From Micrococcales bacterium 72-143 (GTDB lineage Bacteria > Actinomycetota > Actinomycetes > Actinomycetales > Microbacteriaceae), in NCBI GenBank assembly GCA_001898835.1, contig MKVM01000001.1, forward strand, positions 266,222-330,221: 64,000 bases of DNA, given 5' to 3'. Every line of letters starts with the position of its first letter. Position 1 is the first letter of the stretch. The notes under the pieces were generated by a model. That model had not been told where the DNA came from. It saw only the letters and a program-made list of their open reading frames with translations, and made no database searches. A program made the translations under genes and the position numbers. This document shows positions 9,473-17,150 of this stretch, piece after piece.

Positions 9473-10689
9473 CTACGCCTCCGGTGCGGTGGTGTAGCGC
9501 CGGCCGAGCGGACTCGTCCACACGAGGGTGCCCGCGCGGGGTTGCTCGACCTTCCAGCCGCCCGCGTGTTTCAGGGTGTGGTGCCCGCGCGAGAGGTGCG
9601 CGAGCTTGTCGTGGGCGGTGATGCCGCCGGTGGCCCAGTCGCGGGTGTGGTCGAGGTCGCAATGTCGGGTGCGGATGCCCCAGCCCGGGAACCGGCAGGA
9701 CCCGTCACGGATCCGCAGCCACTTTCGCAACCCCTCGGGCACCTGATAGCTCGTGCGGCCCAGCGAGAGGTGCGCGCCCGTCTCGGCGCCTCGGCCGTGA
9801 GCCGGCGGGCGGTGACCGGATCGATCGGCCCGACCCCCTCCACCTGCCCGGGCTCGTCCCCGCCGAGGAGGGTGAGGGCGGGAACCGTGACGATGACCGT
9901 CGGGGTGATCCCCCGGAAGCGGCCCAGCGTCTCCTCCTGGGCCTGCAGCAACTGCTCCGCGGTCGCGCGGAGCACCTCCCGGGCGGTCGGGCCGAACCCG
10001 AGGCTCGTGTCCCGGTCCAGCAGCGCATCCGTGAACGTGTCGGCGCGCAACTGTCCGACAGTGCGGGGGTCGCCCTCCCTTTGGGCGTCGTGCGCGGTCT
10101 CGGTGAGCCGCTCCTGGATGGCCTCGGCATCCACCGCATGCAGGTAGGCGGTGAGGTAGGCCATCCCATCTCGGGCGGGCTGCACCGTCACATCCCGCGC
10201 CCCGAACGCCTCCGTGCACCGCACGGTCATGGTCTCCGAACTGCGACGCTCCCGCAGCCTCCGCACCGTCCGCGTGAACCGTGCCGCCGTCTGGGTCGCG
10301 GCGGACCCGAGTGCGACCCGCTCGATCGCAGCCCTGTCCTCCGCGTCGAGGTCGCACAACTCATCGGCCATGACCTTCGCGTGACGGTACGAGAACCGGC
10401 CCTCAGCAAGAGCCGCGAGCGTCGCCGGCAACTGCTCCACGAGCACCCGTGCCTCACCCAGCAACCCCTCCGCCGTCCGCTCCGGGACACGCAACGCGGC
10501 CGCCAACTCCGCGCGCCGCGACCGCTCCTGGAGCGGGAAGCGGTCCGCGGGCATCGCCTCCGCGAACGCCTCCCCGAACTCGACCATCGCCTCCGCACGA
10601 CGAGCCGACAGGGCGTCGATCTCCGCCTGCAACGCGACCACCCGCCCCAACGCGGCATCCGCGCGGGCGAGAGGATCGATCCGGTTCAT
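9473..10689 (-). pseudogene. DUF222 / HNH endonuclease gene broken by a frameshift
   Basis: The DUF222 N-terminal part starts at the ATG at 10689 (MNRIDPLARADAALGRVVAL) and stays open to about 9790 with RAIERV, RHAKVMADELCDLD and LLGGDEPGQVEGVGP. There the frame changes: the HNH module (RTSYQVPEGLRKWLRIRDG, CDLDHTRDWATGGIT, LAHLSRGHHTLKH) continues in another frame to the TAG at 9473. About 20 residues usually present between DPVTARRL and ETGAHLSLG are missing, so an internal deletion not divisible by three is the likely cause. The usual CRFPGC also reads CRFPGW. Intact members occur in many copies in Microbacteriaceae; function is poorly known. Confidence 0.75.
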
Positions 10690-10800
10690 ACCCCCCACAC
10701 CACACCGAACCACGGACATCCGAGGGCCGGAAGCGGCCCAGAACCGGGGCTCATCCGTAGGTCTCACGGCATCGTTACCAGACCGTGACCCGCCTTCGCT

Positions 10801-10834
10801 GGTCGAGTACCGTGCGGAGCGCGGCGGATCGAGA
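10801..10834. repeat. REP-like element, left flank of the MacAB-like cassette
   Basis: A 34-bp unit starting GGTCGAGTACCGTGCGGAGC, with GC-rich dyad CCGTGCGGAGCGCGG, ending ATCGAGA. It is a direct repeat of 15337-15370 with 5 mismatches. It sits 11 bp beyond the permease stop, so it could also fold into a transcript-end hairpin. Confidence 0.65.
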
Positions 10835-10845
10835 TCGCGGGCCGC

Positions 10846-11919
10846 TCAGCGCTGCTGGAAGTACCGCACGAGGTGCCGCTCACGCACGGTCGCAGACCCG
10901 ATCGCGGCGGCCAGCATCCAGGCTCCCGCGGCCGCGACGACCACGCGGGCGCCGGCGAGCCAGGCGGCGAACGGGGGGTCGGGGTTGCCGAGCGTCGCCG
11001 CAGGAATGAGGGCGACGAGCGCAAGCGCGCACCCCGGCACGAGCCACAGGGAGAGCTCGGCGAACACGATGCCGGTCAGGCTGGGCCTCCGCACGCCCGC
11101 GTGCAGGGCGGAGGCGAACTCGAGCCGCCGCAGCCGCACGCCGAGGTAGCCGAGCACGGCTGCCACGAGGGTCGCGACTCCGATGACGCCCGCGAAGGGG
11201 ATGGCAGCGAACTCCGCGTGGGAGTCGATGCGCCTGCCGAGGGTGGTGTTCCACTGGACGGCGGCCGGGGGCGTGCCCGCCGCCGAGGCGATCACGACGG
11301 ACCCCATGATCCCGCCCGCGTTCTCGGGCGGCGGCCAGAACCGCACCCAGCACGAGTCGAACGGACGGTGGTCCCGCACGACCGAGATCGCGGCGCCGGA
11401 CAGCGTGGGGTCGCGCCCGTCGTCGGGATCGGCGAAGCCGCCCACGAGCCCGATCCCACGATCGCCGCCCGCCAGGAAGCTCGATGCCGGGAGCGTGACG
11501 CCGAGCGAGTCGGCGAGGCTGTCCGCGACGAGCAGCCCGGCGTCGACGGTCGCGGGCTGCACCCCGAGCAACGCCGTCATGCCCGACGACGCTTCGAGGA
11601 GAGGAACGGGCAGATCGGGCAGTGCGGCGAAGCGCAGCGCGGGCACGGCACGCGTTGCACCCGCAGCCTCCACCCCCTCGACCTCGGCGAGGCGGTCGCA
11701 CGCGGCGCCGTCGACCTGCCCCGGCGCATCCATGCGGAACACCGAGGCGCCCGCCGCGCGGAAGGCATCGGCGTGCGCGGCGACCCCGACCACGGCGCGC
11801 GAGACGATGCTCGAGCACAGCACGACGATCGCGAGGAACGCGAGCAGGAACGGGATGCCGTGGCTCGCGCCCACGGCGAAGTTGCGGGCCGCCTCCCGCC
11901 AGAGCTCACGGGTGCGCAC
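10846..11919 (-). CDS. ABC exporter permease with MacB/FtsX-like topology
   Basis: 357 aa from the GTG at 11919, which overlaps the ATPase stop by 14 nt. One N-terminal membrane helix (FLLAFLAIVVLCSSIVS, about 20-40) is followed by a ~190-residue extracytoplasmic domain. Three C-terminal helices follow (VIGVATLVAAVLGYLGVRL; ELSLWLVPGCALALVALI; VVVAAAGAWMLAAAIGSA). This 1+3 arrangement with a large outer domain is that of MacB-type mechanotransmission permeases, though overall similarity to well-known members is low. It presumably works with the ATPase and MacA-like protein encoded upstream. Last gene of the cassette. Confidence 0.8.
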   Translation of the reverse strand: MRTRELWREAARNFAVGASHGIPFLLAFLAIVVLCSSIVSRAVVGVAAHADAFRAAGASVFRMDAPGQVDGAACDRLAEVEGVEAAGATRAVPALRFAALPDLPVPLLEASSGMTALLGVQPATVDAGLLVADSLADSLGVTLPASSFLAGGDRGIGLVGGFADPDDGRDPTLSGAAISVVRDHRPFDSCWVRFWPPPENAGGIMGSVVIASAAGTPPAAVQWNTTLGRRIDSHAEFAAIPFAGVIGVATLVAAVLGYLGVRLRRLEFASALHAGVRRPSLTGIVFAELSLWLVPGCALALVALIPAATLGNPDPPFAAWLAGARVVVAAAGAWMLAAAIGSATVRERHLVRYFQQR

Positions 11920-12580
11920 GCCGACCGCTCCCCGCGAGCTCGTCGCGCTCCCCCGACGGGTCGCCGTTGAGGGCGCCGGGGCGCTGGACCGACGTGAGCA
12001 CGTCCACGACCGTCGTGCAGACCTCAACCACCCGGGGGTCGTGGGTCGCGACGACGACGATGACGCCCGCGCCGCCGAGCTCGCCGAGCGCGTCGCACAC
12101 CTCCCGGGCCGAGGTGGCATCCAGTTGCGCGGTCGGCTCGTCCACGAGCAGCAGTCCGGGCTCGCCGGCGAGGGCGCGCGCGAGCAGCATCCGCTGCCGC
12201 TCGCCGCCCGACAGCATCCGGTAGGGGCGCTCGGCGGCGCCGGACAACCGCAGCAGCGCGAGGTGCTCACGGGCGCGCGCATCCGCCTCCCCGCGGCGGA
12301 CACCGCGGGCGACGAGCGGGAGGGCCACGTGGTCGAGGGCGCTCCGCCCCGCGACGCCGTGCGGATTCTGCGGCACCAGCGCGAGCCGGTCGACGTTCTC
12401 GATGATGAGCTCCCCCGCCGTCGGGGTGAGCCAGCCGCCCAGCAGCGAGAGCAGCGTCGACTTCCCCGAGCCCGAGGGTCCCGTGACGGCCATCAACTCC
12501 CCGGCGTCCGCGCGGAAGCTCAGTTCCGAGAACAGCGGCGGCGAGCCCGGATGCGCGAACCCGAGGCCGCGCGCGGTCAC
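11906..12580 (-). CDS. ABC exporter ATP-binding protein (MacB/LolD-type)
   Basis: 224 aa, a single nucleotide-binding domain. The GTG start overlaps the upstream adaptor stop by 4 nt (GTGA). Walker A is GPSGSGKSTLL (residues 34-44), the signature is MLSGGERQRMLLARAL, Walker B is LLLVDEPTAQLD and the switch His is in VATHDPRVVE. The size and signature fit the LolD/MacB/FtsE group, which couples to permeases that act on envelope substrates without passing them through the membrane core. Its partner is the permease encoded immediately downstream. Confidence 0.9.
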   Translation of the reverse strand: MTARGLGFAHPGSPPLFSELSFRADAGELMAVTGPSGSGKSTLLSLLGGWLTPTAGELIIENVDRLALVPQNPHGVAGRSALDHVALPLVARGVRRGEADARAREHLALLRLSGAAERPYRMLSGGERQRMLLARALAGEPGLLLVDEPTAQLDATSAREVCDALGELGGAGVIVVVATHDPRVVEVCTTVVDVLTSVQRPGALNGDPSGERDELAGSGRRAHP

Positions 12581-13584
12581 GGGCACGCGGCGATCACCTC
12601 GCTCGCGGGGATCAGCACCTTCGCGACCGGGTGCTCGGGGACGAGGTAGACGGTGCCGAGCTCGCTCGCGAGAATCCGCACCGGGACGGGTGTGCGGTCG
12701 GCGTCGAGGACGCATCCGCTGTCGCCGTCGGCGAGCACGACGGCGGCCGGCGGCACCCCAAGCGAGTCCACGGGCTCCGCGAGCCGCAGTTGCACGGGTA
12801 CGCCGTCGGCCTGCTCGCGCTTCCACACCGCGAAGTCGTACGAGGAGGCGACCTCGGCGAGGAAGGCGGGATCGGTGATCGTGCGATCCTCCGGCACCGG
12901 GACCACGGCATCCCCCGCCCCCGCGACGTAGGCGCGGTCCGGCAGCTCGGAGCTCGACGCGGGCAGGGTCAGGCTCGCGAGGCCGCCACCCACCGTGAAC
13001 AGCGCCTGCCCGGGGCCGACCGGCGTGCCGACGGCGACGTCGCACGAGGCGACCGGCCCGGCACTCGCGGGCACCCACTGAACGCGGTCGAGCGTGAGCC
13101 TCCCCGAGGCGGTGACGGATGCGGCCTTCTGCAGCGCGATGACGGCGGCGACGGTCGCACGGTCGTACTTCCCCGTCACAGGCACCCCCAGCGCACGCTG
13201 CACGCCCTCGACATCCGGACCCGCGGTCCCGGTGGTGAGGTCGCGCCAGAGGGGAACATCGGAGACGAGCGCGAGCACGACGACCCCGTTGACGCTCAGC
13301 AGCGGCGCGCCCGTCGCGACATCCGCGCCGACCTCGCACCAGCTCGCGGACACGAGGCCACTCGCGCCGCTCGCGAGCACCTGGCGGCTGTCGGTGAGTG
13401 CGGGGGTGGCGCTGAGCTTGTGGGCGTCATCGAAGCTGCGCTCGGTCGTCGGTACGAGCCGCGTGGCGGGGGCCGGAGCCGCGGATGGCGTGAGCACGGG
13501 CGGCACGAGGAACACCCCGACGAGCACCCCGATCGCCAGTGCCGCGATCGCGACGATCGCCGCCCAGCGCAGTCGTTCGCTCAC
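12577..13584 (-). CDS. MacA-like adaptor with inserted peptidoglycan-binding domain
   Basis: 335 aa from the GTG at 13584 (VSERLRW), chosen for its GTGA overlap with the upstream lipoprotein stop. One N-terminal membrane anchor (IVAIAALAIGVLVGVFLVPP) is followed by two half-lipoyl segments, SGLVSASWCEVGADVATGAP and GPVASCDVAVGTPVGPGQAL, with a Cys at matching positions. Between them lies a PG_binding_1-like module (GPDVEGVQRALGVPVTGKYD then RATVAAVIALQKA), where MacA/HlyD proteins of diderms carry a coiled-coil hairpin. It probably links the exporter to the cell wall. Known in other actinobacteria as peptidoglycan-binding proteins beside ABC genes; cargo unknown. Confidence 0.8.
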   Translation of the reverse strand: MSERLRWAAIVAIAALAIGVLVGVFLVPPVLTPSAAPAPATRLVPTTERSFDDAHKLSATPALTDSRQVLASGASGLVSASWCEVGADVATGAPLLSVNGVVVLALVSDVPLWRDLTTGTAGPDVEGVQRALGVPVTGKYDRATVAAVIALQKAASVTASGRLTLDRVQWVPASAGPVASCDVAVGTPVGPGQALFTVGGGLASLTLPASSSELPDRAYVAGAGDAVVPVPEDRTITDPAFLAEVASSYDFAVWKREQADGVPVQLRLAEPVDSLGVPPAAVVLADGDSGCVLDADRTPVPVRILASELGTVYLVPEHPVAKVLIPASEVIAACP

Positions 13585-13595
13585 AGGCCCAGCGG
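13561..13595. repeat. 35-bp direct repeat, copy 1 (authentic lipoprotein-2/adaptor junction)
   Basis: Covers the last codons of the second lipoprotein gene (NPLGL stop) and the first codons of the adaptor gene (VSERLRWA). It matches 14210-14244 with one mismatch. Confidence 0.85.
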
Positions 13596-14171
13596 GTTGC
13601 TCGTGCACTGATCGACTCGAGGGTCGGTGAGCGGGGTTCCGTCGGGGAAGTCCGGCGGAATCTTGCTGTCATCGGTGACCGGGTAGTACTCGTCGTTCAG
13701 CGCCTGCCAGTCCTCGGTCGTGAAACTGTCGTCGGTGATCCCGGCCTTTCGCAGGCACTGCAGGATCAGCTTGGTGAAGTCCTCGTGCCGGGGATTGACA
13801 TGGGATGCCCCGTAGAGCGCCTCGATGCCGCCGATCGTCTGCGTGGAGCAGGCCTTCTCGGCGTCGACAAGCGTGCCGGCCAGGTTCGAGTAGACGTTGT
13901 AGCCACCGTTGTCCAGAGCCTCCGCCTTGATGCCCGCGTCGGCCAGGCAGTCGATGTAGCGCTGCCGGGTCTCCCGATACTCGGCTTCCGTGATCACGTC
14001 ATCGCTCAGCACCTCGCGCTGGAAGTCGTTCACCGCGTACTGACGTGCCTCCTCGAACTCCGCAGCCCACGGGCTGTGCGACGGCTCCGGTGCGGTGCAC
14101 GCGGCAAGACCGAGGGCAAGCGCGCCGACGACCGCGGCCGCGCCCAGGCGTTCCCGTCGATTCGTCACCAT
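13581..14171 (-). CDS. lipoprotein, second of a tandem paralogous pair
   Basis: 196 aa from the ATG at 14171. The signal peptide ends in the lipobox GLAAC. The mature protein shares an obvious pattern with its upstream neighbour: HSPWAAEFE, VLSDDVIT, YIDCLADAGIKAEALDN, YNVYSN, DFTKL..CLRKAGI and the C-terminus NPLGL. Four cysteines in the mature part are conserved in both paralogues (in YIDC, KACS, LQCL and VDQC), suggesting two disulfides outside the membrane. No known domain was recognised. Position between a secreted protein and the MacAB-like exporter suggests an accessory, immunity or cargo-handling role, which is inference. TACCCT 6 nt before the ATG could drive a leaderless transcript. 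Confidence 0.85.
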   Translation of the reverse strand: MVTNRRERLGAAAVVGALALGLAACTAPEPSHSPWAAEFEEARQYAVNDFQREVLSDDVITEAEYRETRQRYIDCLADAGIKAEALDNGGYNVYSNLAGTLVDAEKACSTQTIGGIEALYGASHVNPRHEDFTKLILQCLRKAGITDDSFTTEDWQALNDEYYPVTDDSKIPPDFPDGTPLTDPRVDQCTSNPLGL

Positions 14172-14209
14172 CCGACGAGGGTACTCCGCGCGGGTGGTGA
14201 CCCAAGGGG

Positions 14210-14244
14210 CGCCCAGCCCAGTCGTTCGCTCACAGGCCCAGCGG
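14210..14244. repeat. 35-bp direct repeat, copy 2 (duplication scar)
   Basis: Covers the NPLGL-stop end of the first lipoprotein gene plus a remnant that would read VSERLGWA, the opening of the adaptor gene, although no adaptor follows here. One mismatch to 13561-13595. It marks the boundary of the tandem duplication that produced the two lipoprotein genes. Confidence 0.85.
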
Positions 14245-14844
14245 ATTCGTGGAGCACTCCTGAACGCGCGGGTCATTGATCGGGGTTCCGCCCGGAAGCA
14301 GCGGAACCGGCCCGGCCGTCCCTGGATTTGCCTCGGAGCCGTCGCCCATCACTGCGGCGAACTCGTAGATGAGCTCCTGCCAGTCCGCCCCCGTGAAGGT
14401 GTCGTCGACGAAGCCACCCTTCCTCAGGCACTCCAGCATCAGCTTCGTGAAATCCTGATTCTGGGGGTTGTAGCGGATGGCGTAGTAGAGCGGCTCGATC
14501 ACCGCGATCGTCTCAGCTGAGCAGGTGCGTTCAGCCTCCTCCTGTTTGGCCGACATGTTCGTGTAGACGTTGTAGTTGCCGTTGTCCAACGCCTCCGCCT
14601 TGATGCCCGCGTCCCCGAGGCAGTCGATGTAGTGCTGCCGGACCTCCCGGAACTCCTCGTCCGTGATGACGTCATCGCTCAAGACGTCGTGCAGGAAGTC
14701 GGTCACGGCCTCCTGACGCGCGTGCTCGAACTCTGCGGCCCACGGGCTATCCGAGTGGGACTCTTCAGCGCAACCGGCTAGTGCGGCCGCTAACGCCCCA
14801 ATGACGACCACGCCGCCCATACGAGCCGAGCGGGACACGGACAT
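14230..14844 (-). CDS. lipoprotein, first of a tandem paralogous pair
   Basis: 204 aa from the ATG at 14844; a TTG at 14853 is an alternative. The lipobox is ALAGC. The mature part parallels the second lipoprotein: SPWAAEFEHARQEAV, VLSDDVITDEEF, YIDCLGDAGIKAEALDNG, YNVYTN, CLRKGG and NPLGL, with the same four cysteines. It has an extra ~10-residue Gly/Pro stretch (SEANPGTAGPVPLLPGG) before the C-terminus. The gene starts 10 nt after the secreted-protein stop and ends 58 nt before the next lipoprotein gene; the gap contains the duplication scar. Family not recognised. Confidence 0.85.
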   Translation of the reverse strand: MSVSRSARMGGVVVIGALAAALAGCAEESHSDSPWAAEFEHARQEAVTDFLHDVLSDDVITDEEFREVRQHYIDCLGDAGIKAEALDNGNYNVYTNMSAKQEEAERTCSAETIAVIEPLYYAIRYNPQNQDFTKLMLECLRKGGFVDDTFTGADWQELIYEFAAVMGDGSEANPGTAGPVPLLPGGTPINDPRVQECSTNPLGL

Positions 14845-14854
14845 GGCGGTCAAT

Positions 14855-15193
14855 CTAGCTTGTCTGGATGTAGTTCACCTTGTGGAATCGCCCGCTCGGC
14901 AGGTAGGCGTTGGATGCCTGTGAAGTGAGCGTGATCCACGGTGCGTAGGTGTGGCCGACCGGCGAGTTGGTGTTGTCGGTGTAGTACCAGTCTTTGACCG
15001 CCCTGATCTTCGACTCGCCGGTGCAGTTCGCCGTCACCTTCGCTTGGCCGAGCGCGGGCGAATCGGTCGACAGATACGGCCCGGTGCAGACGGCCTGGGC
15101 GGGTGCCGCGATGACGAAGGTCATCGGGATGGCCAGCGCGACCGCGACGGCCGCGCTCAGTGATGCTCGAGTCTTCCGAGCGACGTGTTCCAT
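14855..15193 (-). CDS. small secreted two-cysteine protein
   Basis: 112 aa. A clear Sec signal peptide (VARKTRASLSAAVAVALAIP, then VIAAPAQA) predicts cleavage after residue 34 and a mature protein of 78 residues. The mature part starts VCTGPYLST and has only two cysteines (36 and 57), likely disulfide-bonded, followed by an aromatic-rich region (VKDWYYTD, HTYAPWITLTSQASN, RFHKVNYIQTS). It heads the cassette of two lipoproteins and a MacAB-like exporter. The layout recalls bacteriocin loci with dedicated ABC genes, but the sequence does not show the lactococcin-972 pattern. A secreted effector, cell-wall ligand or stress protein are all possible. Confidence 0.8.
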   Translation of the reverse strand: MEHVARKTRASLSAAVAVALAIPMTFVIAAPAQAVCTGPYLSTDSPALGQAKVTANCTGESKIRAVKDWYYTDNTNSPVGHTYAPWITLTSQASNAYLPSGRFHKVNYIQTS

Positions 15194-15267
15194 GATTCCG
15201 CTACTGATTGAGATGGACTTTCACTCGGGTTGACGACACGCTATGCCCAACAAGAGGTTTTGTCTAC

Positions 15268-15292
15268 AGTCAAAGTGAATTTCCTCAAATTC
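15268..15292 (-). promoter_or_regulatory. candidate promoter/operator of the secreted-protein cassette
   Basis: On the minus strand the AT-rich stretch contains the perfect inverted repeat GAATTT-GAGG-AAATTC (15292-15277) immediately followed by TTGACT (15273-15268), a -35-like hexamer overlapping its end. No good -10 at standard spacing was found, so the promoter assignment is tentative; the inverted repeat could be a regulator site. Confidence 0.35.
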
Positions 15293-15336
15293 GATGGAGC
15301 GAGCCGAACCAGCGGCATCGTCGCACCCCTGCCGCC

Positions 15337-15370
15337 GGTCGAGTGCCGCGCGGAGCGCGGTGTATCGAGG
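15337..15370. repeat. REP-like element, right flank of the MacAB-like cassette
   Basis: 34-bp unit starting GGTCGAGTGCCGCGCGGAGC and ending TATCGAGG, in the same orientation as 10801-10834 (5 mismatches). It lies ~145 bp before the first gene of the cassette. Confidence 0.65.
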
Positions 15371-15558
15371 CCCCTGTCGCGCGGCACGGAGGTGGGAGTG
15401 CACGCCCTCGCGCCATCCGTGGTGGCGGGGGTGATTGCGACAAGCTCAACCCGCGGAGAGGGGCGCTGCGCGGCTACTCAACCCGCGGAAGGTGGGGCGG
15501 AGGAGGCGGAAGTGGGGCGGAAGGGGGCCGCCAGGGGCGGGAGGACCCGGAGGAGGGG

Positions 15559-16641
15559 TCAGCTGGCGATCTCCTGGTACGCCGAGAACAGCAGCGACTC
15601 GTCGGGCCCCTGCAGGGTGGTCGGCCGCCCGATGTCGTCGAGCACGATGAAGCGCAGGAGCGAGCCGCGCGCCTTCTTGTCGCGGCGCATGGTCGCCAGC
15701 AGCGTCGGCCAGCGTCCGGCGGGGTACGTGGTCGGCAGGTCGAGCGAGTCGAGAATGCGGCGGTGGCGGTCGACCGCCTCGTCGGACAGGTGCCGGGTGA
15801 GCCGCGACAGCTCCGCCGCGAACATCATCCCGATCGAGATCGCCGCACCGTGGCGCCAGCGGTAGCGTTCCGCGTGCTCGATCGCATGCCCGAGGGTGTG
15901 ACCGTAGTTGAGGATCTCGCGCAGACCCTGCTCGGTGAAGTCCTCCCCCACCACCCGGGCCTTCATGGCGATCGCGAGCTCGACGGCGCGCCGGAACTCG
16001 GGAGTCGTCGGGTCGGTCGCGCGCTCCGGATCCGCCTCGACGAGCTCGAGGATCTCCGGTTCCGCGATGAAGCCGGCCTTCACGACCTCCGCGTAGCCGG
16101 CGAGGATCTCGTTGCGCGGCAGCGTGTCGAGGAGCGCGAGGTCGCAGAGCACCGCGCGCGGCGCCCAGAAGGCCCCCACGAGGTTCTTGCCCTCCGCCGT
16201 GTTGATGCCCGTCTTGCCGCCGACCGCCGCGTCGACCATGCCGAGCACGGTCGTCGGAACCTGCACGAGCGCGATGCCGCGCAGCCAGGTCGCGGCGACG
16301 AAGCCGGCGAGATCCGTCGTGGCCCCGCCGCCGAGACCCACGATGACGTCGCTGCGGGTGAAGTCGGTCTGGCCGAGGATCTGCCAGCAGAACGCGGCGA
16401 CCTCGACGCGCTTGGCGCCCTCGGCATCCGGCACCTCCGCGAGCAGCACCTGGCGGTCGCCGAGCTGCTCGCGCAGCGCCTCGGCGCGCGCGGCGAGAGC
16501 CGGCGCGTGCACGATGAGCACCTTCTCGGCGCGCGGCGGGAGCAGCTCGCCGAGCGAGTCGAGAATGCCGCGGCCCACGTGCACCGCGTAGTCCTTCATG
16601 CCGTCGGTGCCCGCGACGGGGATGACCGTCGTCTCGCTCAT
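15559..16641 (-). CDS. aroB: 3-dehydroquinate synthase
   Basis: 360 aa. It converts DAHP to 3-dehydroquinate using NAD and a divalent metal. Motifs are DVIVGLGGGATTDLAGF, VPTTVLGMVDAAVGGKTGIN and NYGHTLGHAIEH with metal-binding histidines. The ATG overlaps the aroK stop by 4 nt; the open frame further upstream is shadow sequence within aroK. Last gene of the aroE-aroC-aroK-aroB set. Confidence 0.98.
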   Translation of the reverse strand: MSETTVIPVAGTDGMKDYAVHVGRGILDSLGELLPPRAEKVLIVHAPALAARAEALREQLGDRQVLLAEVPDAEGAKRVEVAAFCWQILGQTDFTRSDVIVGLGGGATTDLAGFVAATWLRGIALVQVPTTVLGMVDAAVGGKTGINTAEGKNLVGAFWAPRAVLCDLALLDTLPRNEILAGYAEVVKAGFIAEPEILELVEADPERATDPTTPEFRRAVELAIAMKARVVGEDFTEQGLREILNYGHTLGHAIEHAERYRWRHGAAISIGMMFAAELSRLTRHLSDEAVDRHRRILDSLDLPTTYPAGRWPTLLATMRRDKKARGSLLRFIVLDDIGRPTTLQGPDESLLFSAYQEIAS

Positions 16642-17150
16642 CGCCGCTCCAGTCCCGTGCGCTCGATCCAGGTCACGACGTCCTCCGCAATCTTGTCGAT
16701 CGGCAGTCGCGAGGTGTCGAAGCTGACGTTCGCGAGCCCCTCGTACACGCTGCGGCGGGCGTCGTAGATCCGCTGCCATTCGCCCACGCCGTCGCGGACG
16801 AGCGGACGACGTCCGTCGCCGAGCCGCGCCGCGACCGCATCGGCCGTGATCCGGAGGTAGACGACGGGCAGGTCCGCCAGGGCCTCGCGTGTGCTCTCGT
16901 CGAGCACCGCTCCCCCGCCGAGGGAGACGATGCCCGCACCGCCCAGCGCCTCGCGCACGACGTCGCGCTCGAGCGCGCGGAAGTGCGGCTCGCCGTGCGC
17001 GTCGAAGATGTCCGCGATCGGTCCGTGCTCGGCGACGATCACCTTGTCGGTGTCCACGAACGGCACGCCGAGCGCGCGGGCGACGCGCTTGCCGACGCGT
17101 GTCTTGCCGGCGCCCATGGGGCCGATGAAGACGGCGAGCGGGCCCGTCAT
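16638..17150 (-). CDS. aroK: shikimate kinase
   Basis: 170 aa. It phosphorylates shikimate at O3. Walker [12 protein letters not shown] is at residues 10-20; the shikimate-binding DTDKVI motif, SLGGGAV and the lid-region GDGRRPL are present. It overlaps aroB and aroC by 4 nt at each end, indicating translational coupling. Confidence 0.97.
   Translation of the reverse strand: MTGPLAVFIGPMGAGKTRVGKRVARALGVPFVDTDKVIVAEHGPIADIFDAHGEPHFRALERDVVREALGGAGIVSLGGGAVLDESTREALADLPVVYLRITADAVAARLGDGRRPLVRDGVGEWQRIYDARRSVYEGLANVSFDTSRLPIDKIAEDVVTWIERTGLERR

Larger units (their letters stand above)
15194..15558. other. intergenic region upstream of the secreted-protein cassette
   Basis: No gene seen. The part next to the secreted-protein gene (about 15240-15300) is clearly richer in A+T than its surroundings and should hold the cassette promoter. 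Beyond it lie a REP-like unit at 15337-15370 and a degenerate copy around 15440-15490 (GCTCAACCCGCGG ... GCGGCTACTCAACC). The last ~70 bp before aroB are G-rich without a recognisable signal. Confidence 0.6.

Noticed and set aside
14855..15193. Assignment of the secreted protein to the lactococcin-972 bacteriocin family
   Set aside because: Locus layout is reminiscent, but the conserved Trp/Tyr/His spacing of that family is not visible and the typical ~650-residue associated membrane protein is absent.
9344..15560. Insertion sequence or transposon carrying the MacAB-like cassette
   Set aside because: No transposase, terminal inverted repeats or target-site duplication seen; only REP-like units.
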